Source: a bacterium
GTDB lineage: Bacteria; Zhuqueibacterota; Zhuqueibacteria; Residuimicrobiales; Residuimicrobiaceae
DNA length: 11,924 nt
Reading direction: 5' to 3'
NCBI GenBank assembly: GCA_012523655.1
Contig: JAAYTV010000576.1
Span: 1 to 11,924 of the forward strand
Under the pieces are notes generated by a model that saw only the letters and a list, made by a program, of their open reading frames with translations, did no database searches and was not told where the DNA came from. Made by a program: the position numbers and the translations under genes. This document shows positions 6,249 through 11,924 of this stretch, in pieces; the stretch's first letter is position 1, and each line of letters starts with the position of its first letter.

Positions 6249-9200
6249 ATGAAGTGGTGGCTCTTCCTATTAGGTCTTGGCGTTGCTTTCAACGCGGCGT
6301 TCTCCCAGACAACGGGCAAACTGGAGCGGCTCAGTCTGTTTGAAAAAGATCTGCTCATGATGGGAGAAGGCCGCCGCGGTCCTTATCCCCTTCCCGACAG
6401 CCTCATCATCGAACATTCGGAAAAAGTCTTTGTCAATCAGCAGCTTCTGGATCCCTCGGAATATGCGTTGGATTATGTGCAGGGGGCTCTGCGCTTCGCT
6501 CAGCCGGTGGATGAGAGATCGCAGATACGCATTCTTTACCGCAGATCGCCGGTGTCTGTGCCAAAGACGGTCAGCCATCGCCCGCTGTTGCAGCGGGCAG
6601 CCGGCGCAACGGCCGACGCTCCGGCGATCCCTGTGGCCTTGAGCAAGCCAACGGAAGAGGATTATGCCGGTCAATTGACCAAGAGCGGCAGCATCACCCG
6701 TGGCGTCGCTGTGGGCAACAGCCGCGACCTGAAAGTGAACTCGAGCCTGAATCTGAACGTCTCCGGCAAAGTGGCGGAGAACGTTGAAGTGGTTGCAGCC
6801 CTGACGGATCAAAGCACGCCGATTCAACCCGAAGGCACGACGCAAAACCTCCAGGAGATCGACAAGGTTTATGTCCAGATCAAAGCGCCCCATCTTTCGG
6901 CCACGCTGGGAGATTACTATCTGGACCTTCCGGCTACGCAATTCGCCGGCTATTCCCGCAAGCTGCAGGGCGCGATGGCGCAGGCCGACTATTCTCATGT
7001 CAAGGTGACCGCCTCAGGCGCGGTGTCGCGTGGAAAATATCATTCCATGAGTTTTGCCGGACAGGAGGGCAATCAGGGGCCGTACCAGTTACAGGGCGAC
7101 CGCGGCCAGATCGATATCATCGTGCTGGCCGGCACTGAACGAGTTTTCATCGACGGCGAACCTATGGTCCGGGGCGAGACCAACGACTATGTGATCGATT
7201 ACTCGTTGGCGCAGATTACCTTCACCCGCCGCCGACTGATCACCGCCGACTCCCGCCTGGTTGTGGATTTTCAGTATTCGGACGAACGCTACCGTCGCAA
7301 TCTTTACGCAGCACGCGCTGAGGCGCACTCTTGGCAGGGCCGGCTTAAATTCACTGGAACTATGCTGCGGGAGGCGGATGACAAGGACAATCCGCTTGAT
7401 TTTACCCTGTCCGATCAGAACCTGGAGGTGCTGCGCCGGGCCGGCGACGATCTGAACCAGGCCGGCGTCGACGGTGCTGTGTATGCCGGCCCGGGCAAAG
7501 GGGCCTATGTCCGGGAGGAGAACGGCATCTACCGGTACGCCGGGCCTGGGGCCGGTGAATATACGGTGAGTTTTTCCGATGTGGGCCGAGGGCAGGGAAG
7601 TTACCGCAACAACGGATTGGGCGTCTACGAATATGTTGGCGCAGGACTGGGCCGGTATGAACCCAGAGTGTTGTTGCAGCCGGCTGCCGCGCATTCGCTG
7701 GCCGATTTCACCATGGAGGTGTCTCCGTTCCGCGCCCTGACTCTCTCCGGCGAGTGGGCGGTGAGTGCGATGGATCTGAATTCATATTCATCCCTGGGGG
7801 ATGACGACAATCAGGGCATTGCCCAGAACTGGGGCCTACGCCTTCAATCCGACTCCCTGCGCTTGTTCGGCAGAAGGCTCGGTCAAATGCAGCTGCTCTC
7901 CCGCTACCGTTCGGTGCAAAACCGTTTCAGCGACATCGATCGAACCACCGAGATCGAGTACAACCGCAGATGGGACCTGCCGGACTCTGCCGCGCGCGGC
8001 GAGACGGTGTATGAAACGACGGCGCGCTATGAGCCGTGGCGCGGCTATACCTGGTCCGGCGAATACGGCAGCATTAACAAGGGCGATGCCTTTCAATCGC
8101 GACGCTGGCAAGTGGAGAATCGCCTCACGCGGGCTGGATGGCCGGGTTCGGCCTACCGGGTGGAGCGCATCAGCCGGGATGAGTCCGGCGGCTCCGCCGG
8201 CTCTGATTGGATCCGTCAGCGCGGATCCCTCAGTCACCGCTGGGGTCTGTTCACGCCAACGTTCGATTATGAAGCGGAGGTGAAAAAGGAGAATTGGTCC
8301 GACACGTTGTACACGGGTTTTCAATTCAACAGCTTTGCCGGCGGTCTGGAATTTCAGCCCGGCGGCCGCTTCAGTGCCGTGGTGCGCACTGCTTTGCGCC
8401 AGGACGATGATTATACAGGCCTGAATCAATTCACGGAAAAATCCACCGCCGCCACTCACAGCCTGTCTCTGCGCACGCAACAATGGGGCGCGTTCTCCGG
8501 GAATCTGGATTTTACCCACCGCGAGCGCACCTTCAGCGATCCCAATCAAGACAACAAAAACACCGATCTGGCGGAAGTGCGCCTGGCGTTCAATCCCTGG
8601 CGACGGGCAGTGACCTCTGAGGTCCAGTATCAGATTTCCAATACGGCGACGGCGAAAAAAGAGCGCGTCTATATCAAGGTCGATCCCGGCGACGGCAATT
8701 ACCGCTTTGATCAGCAGCTCAATGAATATGTCAACGATGCACTCGGCGATTACATCATGCGGGTGTTGACGACCGACGAGCTGATCCCGGTGGTTGAACT
8801 GAAGGCCGGTACCCGCTTTCGGCTTTCGCCGGCGCGGTATTTCTCCAGCCGCAGCGGTGCGGCGAAACAGCCGCTGAAAAAATGGCAAAAGGTGCTCAGC
8901 GTGCTTTCTTCAGAGACCTCTGCCAACATCGAGGAGCAGACCCAGGAAAAAGAGGTGTGGCAGATCTATCTGTTGAACATGAATAAATTCCGTCAACCGA
9001 CTGCCACCATTTTCGGCACTCTGCAGGTGCGCCAGGATCTTTATCTTTTCGAACATAACCGTGATCTCTCCCTGCGGCTGCGCTGTCAGAGCCGCGATGA
9101 AAAAAACAATCAGTATGTGGAGGGCGGCCAGGACCGGCTGGAGCGGGAGTACAACGCCCGTCTGACCAATCGCATCAGCGACCGCTTCAGCACGCAATCC

Positions 9201-9668
9201 GAACTCACCCATAAGCGCATGGCGCGCACCTTTGGCTACGCCGGGCGTCAGAACCGTGATGTCTACAGCAATCAGCTGCGTGTCGATTTGTCCTTTCGCC
9301 CGCGGCCCACTCTGGAGCTGGCACTGGAAAACCGCCTTTCCCGGGAAGAGGACCGAGTTTACGTCGATCCCACCCGGGTGACTGCGTTGAGCTTTATTCC
9401 TCGTTTGAATTATGCGGTTAAATCCAAGGGGCGCCTGCGCGCAGAGATTGAGTACAGCCATGTCAGTAGTGCGCCGGCCGGCCGGGTGCTGCCCTATGAG
9501 ATGGCCAACGGCCGCAGTCTGGGACGATCGCTTAATTGGGATCTACGCTTCGATTACCGAGTCTCCCCCACCATACAGGCGTCGGTCTCCTACAACGGTC
9601 GTAATGAACCTCAACGCCGCGGCACGGTTCATACCGGGCAGGCTCAAGTGACCGCGGCCTTTCGATGA
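6249..9668 (+). CDS. Very large exported beta-rich protein, probable outer-membrane beta-barrel, uncharacterised
   Basis: The frame is open from 6177, but ATG 6249 gives a clean signal peptide (MKWWLFLLGLGVAFNAAFSQ) with GGGA 8 nt upstream; ATGs at 6240 and 6243 are alternatives. The product is 1139 residues. Residues 44-99 and 277-343 look like two copies of one small beta domain. Between them is SGSITRGVAVGNSRDL and a beta-strand-rich stretch with GDYYLDLP. Residues 411-470 hold four G-x-G-x-Y repeats, with a related piece at 807-840. The remainder (about 480-1139) is alternating polar and aromatic strands, rich in R, Q, S, W and Y, ending VTAAFR, as in long outer-membrane barrels. From memory this resembles uncharacterised large proteins of Bacteroidota-like genomes and perhaps parts of SprA, the type IX translocon, but I cannot confirm that. 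The Omp85 gene overlaps its stop by 4 nt, suggesting dependence on that factor. Confidence 0.85.
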   Translation: MKWWLFLLGLGVAFNAAFSQTTGKLERLSLFEKDLLMMGEGRRGPYPLPDSLIIEHSEKVFVNQQLLDPSEYALDYVQGALRFAQPVDERSQIRILYRRSPVSVPKTVSHRPLLQRAAGATADAPAIPVALSKPTEEDYAGQLTKSGSITRGVAVGNSRDLKVNSSLNLNVSGKVAENVEVVAALTDQSTPIQPEGTTQNLQEIDKVYVQIKAPHLSATLGDYYLDLPATQFAGYSRKLQGAMAQADYSHVKVTASGAVSRGKYHSMSFAGQEGNQGPYQLQGDRGQIDIIVLAGTERVFIDGEPMVRGETNDYVIDYSLAQITFTRRRLITADSRLVVDFQYSDERYRRNLYAARAEAHSWQGRLKFTGTMLREADDKDNPLDFTLSDQNLEVLRRAGDDLNQAGVDGAVYAGPGKGAYVREENGIYRYAGPGAGEYTVSFSDVGRGQGSYRNNGLGVYEYVGAGLGRYEPRVLLQPAAAHSLADFTMEVSPFRALTLSGEWAVSAMDLNSYSSLGDDDNQGIAQNWGLRLQSDSLRLFGRRLGQMQLLSRYRSVQNRFSDIDRTTEIEYNRRWDLPDSAARGETVYETTARYEPWRGYTWSGEYGSINKGDAFQSRRWQVENRLTRAGWPGSAYRVERISRDESGGSAGSDWIRQRGSLSHRWGLFTPTFDYEAEVKKENWSDTLYTGFQFNSFAGGLEFQPGGRFSAVVRTALRQDDDYTGLNQFTEKSTAATHSLSLRTQQWGAFSGNLDFTHRERTFSDPNQDNKNTDLAEVRLAFNPWRRAVTSEVQYQISNTATAKKERVYIKVDPGDGNYRFDQQLNEYVNDALGDYIMRVLTTDELIPVVELKAGTRFRLSPARYFSSRSGAAKQPLKKWQKVLSVLSSETSANIEEQTQEKEVWQIYLLNMNKFRQPTATIFGTLQVRQDLYLFEHNRDLSLRLRCQSRDEKNNQYVEGGQDRLEREYNARLTNRISDRFSTQSELTHKRMARTFGYAGRQNRDVYSNQLRVDLSFRPRPTLELALENRLSREEDRVYVDPTRVTALSFIPRLNYAVKSKGRLRAEIEYSHVSSAPAGRVLPYEMANGRSLGRSLNWDLRFDYRVSPTIQASVSYNGRNEPQRRGTVHTGQAQVTAAFR
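6378..6546 (+). repeat. Copy 1 of an internal duplicated beta domain (barrel protein residues 44-99)
   Basis: This segment encodes GPYPLPDSLII, then SEKVFVNQQLL, YALDYVQGALRF and IRILYR. The same order recurs in the segment at 7077-7277. The pattern (GPY, a charged turn, V-F-V/I-D/N, DY-x-x-G-x-x-x-F, then a closing strand) suggests a small immunoglobulin-like or beta-sandwich module. The duplication is at the protein level only; the DNA copies have diverged. Confidence 0.6.
7077..7277 (+). repeat. Copy 2 of the internal duplicated beta domain (barrel protein residues 277-343)
   Basis: This segment encodes GPYQLQG, TERVFIDGEPM, YVIDYSLAQITF and LVVDFQY. These align in order with GPYPLPD, SEKVFVNQQLL, YALDYVQGALRF and IRILYR of copy 1. 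Copy 2 has about 11 extra residues between the first two blocks. The two copies flank the SGSITRG-containing strand-rich region. Confidence 0.6.
7479..7658 (+). repeat. Four G-x-G-x-Y repeats within the barrel protein (residues 411-470)
   Basis: Four successive units are visible: VYAGPGKGAYV, YRYAGPGAGEYTV, VGRGQGSYRN and YEYVGAGLGRYEP. Each has a glycine-x-glycine core ending in a tyrosine, with spacings of about 13-19 residues. A related unit, VDPGDGNYRF...GDYIMRV, lies further on at 8667-8768. The glycine-tyrosine character suggests a surface-exposed loop or a plug segment of a barrel; this is inference. Confidence 0.7.
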
Positions 9669-11473
9669 TGGTTGTGATGAACAGGAGAACAAATAGAATC
9701 CCGCGCCGGTGTGCGCTCAAGAATCTGATCGGTTGGCTGATCCTGGCATGGCTGGCCGGTCCCGGCTGGACCATGGAGCCTAAAATCCAGCGTATCGACT
9801 TTATCGGCCTGCAGCGAATGAGCAAAGAAAAAGCTGCCGAAGCGTTCGGCCTGACGCCGGGAAGTGCGCTGCGGCCGGAGGAGCTGAGCAAAAACGCCCG
9901 TGCGCTTCTCAACAAGCTGGCTGAAGCAGGGCACTATTTCAGCCGCATCGATTCCATTTACTATTCCGTCTCCGCGGACAGCTGTCAAGCGCTGGTGCGC
10001 GTTTATGTTTTCGAAGGCGCGGCGGTGGTTCAGGGCGCTTTGCGTCTGCAGGGGCTGGATAGCCTGCAGCAGAGTCAGCTTGAAAGCCGCTTGCAGAGCC
10101 GTCCCGGCCGTCCGTTGGATCCCGGCCGAATGCAGCAAGATCTCGATGATGCGCTCAATCAATTAGAGCTCCGCGGCCATCCATTTTGCCGTTTTGATCT
10201 GCACGCCCTCACCTTGGATTCACTGGATGAAAACCGGCAGGCGCTTGCGGTCAACTGGAAAGCCGCTCTCGGACCACGGCTGAGATTGAACGAAATCCAG
10301 ATCGCCGGCAACCGGGTGACGAAAAAGAATGTGATCCTTCGCGAGCTGCGTCTCCGGCCAGGCGATATTTATGATCCGCGCAAGATCTCGCGCATACGCG
10401 GCCGTCTGACCAAGTTGAGGTATTTCCAACAGGTCGAGGAACCGCAAGTGTTCTGGACGCAGGGGGATGAGGGCGGTCTGCTGCTGCGGGTGGTGGAAGG
10501 CACCGCCAGCCGCTTTGATGGGCTTCTCGGTTATGTTCCAGACTCGGGTGCGCAAAAGGGATATTTCACCGGCCTGTTGGACATCGCGTTGGGCAATCTG
10601 CTCGGCACCGGCCGCACTCTGGAGGCGCACTGGCAAAAACGTGATCAAAAGACACAGGACATCAAACTGGCCTATTGGGAACCCTGGATCGTAGGTTGGC
10701 CGGTCAGCGCCGGCGTCTCGTTCAGCCAACTGATTCAAGACACCATCTATGTGCAACGGGAGTTTGGCAGTCAATTCAGCGCTCCGTTGCTGGAAAACCT
10801 GGCGGTCATCGGCCAACTGGCCAGTGTCTCCATTTCTCCGGATTCCATCGGCAGCTATGTGCAGGGCCTGTTGCGCAGCCGCACGCTGACCGCTTCCATC
10901 GGAGTAGAGTACGACAGCCGGGATGACCGTATCAATCCTCGTCACGGCGTTTACTATAGCACCTCGGTGCAGGCCGGCAGGAAAAAAAATCTCGGCCCTT
11001 CCGAGGTGATCGCCCGGCAGAAGGCAAAGGATCTGATCAACAACAAAAGATTTTTCCTTGATCTTGAATGGTATCTGCCCACCCTGAAGCGGCAGCTGAT
11101 CGCCTGGAGCCTGCACGGCCGGCAGATTAAAAGCAGTGAAGGCACGCTGCCGTTGCCGGATCAGTTTCGGCTGGGCGGCGCTAAAACCCTGCGCGGCTAT
11201 CGCGAGGATCAGTTTCGCGGTGCAGCGGTGGCATGGTCCAATCTGGAATGGCGCTATTTGCTCGGCCGACGTTCACGGGTGTTTCTGTTCGCCGACGGCG
11301 GATATTTTTCGACGCAGAGCAGCGCGTTGCAGCACAATGCGTTCAAATTAGGCTATGGATTAGGCTTTCGCTTGGAGACCGGGCTGGGTATGATGGGAGT
11401 GGATTACGGCATGGCCCAGGGGGAAGGCTTGATGAACGGCAAAGTGCACGTGGGGTTGGTGAACGAGTTTTGA
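9665..11473 (+). CDS. Omp85/BamA-TamA family outer-membrane assembly protein
   Basis: The product has 602 residues. An N-terminal signal segment (about 19-37, LKNLIGWLILAWLAGPGWT) is followed by three POTRA-like domains: about 39-117 (IQRIDFIGLQRM...), 118-203 (VQGALRLQGLDSL...) and 205-282 (LRLNEIQIAGNRVTKKNV...RYFQQVE). The third is the most canonical. Residues from about 285 form the 16-stranded barrel, with the LRGYRE motif (RGY at 510-512) that marks the conserved loop 6 of Omp85 proteins, and a terminal phenylalanine. Three POTRAs and about 600 residues fit TamA better than the usual five-POTRA BamA, but I do not assign a symbol. These proteins insert barrels into the outer membrane. 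The start ATG overlaps the previous stop (ATGA), implying translational coupling. ATG 9677 is an alternative start. Confidence 0.93.
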   Translation: MMVVMNRRTNRIPRRCALKNLIGWLILAWLAGPGWTMEPKIQRIDFIGLQRMSKEKAAEAFGLTPGSALRPEELSKNARALLNKLAEAGHYFSRIDSIYYSVSADSCQALVRVYVFEGAAVVQGALRLQGLDSLQQSQLESRLQSRPGRPLDPGRMQQDLDDALNQLELRGHPFCRFDLHALTLDSLDENRQALAVNWKAALGPRLRLNEIQIAGNRVTKKNVILRELRLRPGDIYDPRKISRIRGRLTKLRYFQQVEEPQVFWTQGDEGGLLLRVVEGTASRFDGLLGYVPDSGAQKGYFTGLLDIALGNLLGTGRTLEAHWQKRDQKTQDIKLAYWEPWIVGWPVSAGVSFSQLIQDTIYVQREFGSQFSAPLLENLAVIGQLASVSISPDSIGSYVQGLLRSRTLTASIGVEYDSRDDRINPRHGVYYSTSVQAGRKKNLGPSEVIARQKAKDLINNKRFFLDLEWYLPTLKRQLIAWSLHGRQIKSSEGTLPLPDQFRLGGAKTLRGYREDQFRGAAVAWSNLEWRYLLGRRSRVFLFADGGYFSTQSSALQHNAFKLGYGLGFRLETGLGMMGVDYGMAQGEGLMNGKVHVGLVNEF

Positions 11474-11491
11474 CGGGATGAAGGGAGCGGC

Positions 11492-11924
11492 ATGCTGTTC
11501 AATTCGGTTGCTTTTCTGTTGTTTTTTCCCTCCGTTGTTATCATCTACTTTGCTCTGCCGCATCGGCTTCGCTGGCTCTGGCTGTTGGCCGCCAGCCTGT
11601 TTTTTTACATGTACTGGAAAGTGTGCTACGGCTTTCTCCTGCTTACCACTGCTGCGGTGGATTACCTGGCCGGCCGCGGCATGGGGCGCACCGGGTCCGT
11701 CGCAGTGCGTAAAGGACTGCTCTGTTTCAGTCTGATCAGCAATCTGGGCATTCTTTTTTTCTTTAAATATTATAATTTTTTCAGCCAGGTTCTGAGGGAC
11801 GGGCTGCAGCGGCTGCAGGTGACCTGTCCGCTGCCGGTCTCCCAGTTTATCCTGCCCGTCGGCATCTCATTTTACACCTTTCAAAGCCTGAGCTACACCA
11901 TCGATGTGTACCGCGGCCTCATTC
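11492..11924 (+). CDS. MBOAT/AlgI-type membrane O-acyltransferase, N-terminal part (cut by window edge)
   Basis: The first 144 residues are present and the gene runs off the right edge. The start MLFNSVAFLLFFPSVVIIYF, then WLLAASLFFYMYW, ISNLGILFFFKYYNFF and PVGISFYTFQSLSYTIDVYR are the classic opening of the AlgI/DltB-like MBOAT family. The catalytic histidine region lies beyond the window. These inner-membrane enzymes move acyl groups, usually acetyl, across the membrane to polysaccharides, lipopolysaccharide or teichoic acid, often with a periplasmic SGNH/AlgJ partner. The ATG lies 18 nt after the Omp85 stop, with GGGAG about 4 nt upstream, so it is probably in the same transcript. The target is unknown; a surface polysaccharide is the usual guess. 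Confidence 0.93.
   Translation, partial: MLFNSVAFLLFFPSVVIIYFALPHRLRWLWLLAASLFFYMYWKVCYGFLLLTTAAVDYLAGRGMGRTGSVAVRKGLLCFSLISNLGILFFFKYYNFFSQVLRDGLQRLQVTCPLPVSQFILPVGISFYTFQSLSYTIDVYRGLI

Noticed and set aside
7836..8888. 350-codon minus-strand frame
   Set aside because: Lies entirely within the barrel protein gene on the other strand, with low-complexity Arg/Ala/Gly content and no recognisable fold.
10220..11116. 298-codon minus-strand frame
   Set aside because: Antisense to the Omp85 gene, which has clear POTRA and barrel features; no independent coding evidence.

Overview
The window looks like part of a chromosome from a Gram-negative (diderm) bacterium with GC-rich, densely packed genes. 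Undecaprenyl-diphosphate phosphatase, an NlpC/P60 lipoprotein, a large outer-membrane beta-barrel-type protein and an Omp85 (BamA/TamA) protein all imply an outer membrane. The style of the large barrel protein (G-x-G-x-Y repeats, an SGSITRG-type N-terminal region) recalls proteins of the FCB group and neighbours (Bacteroidota, Ignavibacteria, Calditrichota/KSB1-like lineages). That placement is from memory and is an inference. There is no sign of phage, insertion sequences, CRISPR, rRNA or intact tRNA.

Left half, minus strand (reading from about 4656 down to 1): an NlpC/P60 cell-wall hydrolase lipoprotein; RlmD-type 23S rRNA m5U methyltransferase, probably starting at a GTG inside the end of the hydrolase gene; uppP (undecaprenyl-diphosphatase), 10 nt after rlmD; a 220-nt spacer with several inverted repeats; a UroD/MtaA-superfamily protein with an H-x-C...C zinc signature; a 110-nt spacer with two palindromes; and the N-terminal third of a Gfo/Idh/MocA oxidoreductase that runs off the left edge. 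The first three form a compact housekeeping cluster for envelope and ribosome functions. The last two may be a separate small-molecule or sugar metabolism unit.

An AT-rich divergent control region (4657-4796) separates this from a plus-strand cluster. That cluster holds a 133-aa membrane-anchored protein of unknown function, an exported six-bladed NHL beta-propeller, a 1139-aa exported barrel-type protein, a TamA-sized Omp85 protein with three POTRA-like domains (start overlapping the previous stop), and the first 144 residues of an MBOAT/AlgI-type membrane O-acyltransferase cut by the right edge. Gaps are 49, 68, -4 and 18 nt, so co-transcription is likely.

The most interesting part is the NHL protein / giant barrel / Omp85 module. 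A large beta-rich outer-membrane protein with an internally duplicated domain and glycine-tyrosine repeats lies next to its own Omp85-family assembly factor. I infer a dedicated outer-membrane assembly, secretion or surface-display module. Its function cannot be read from the sequence.
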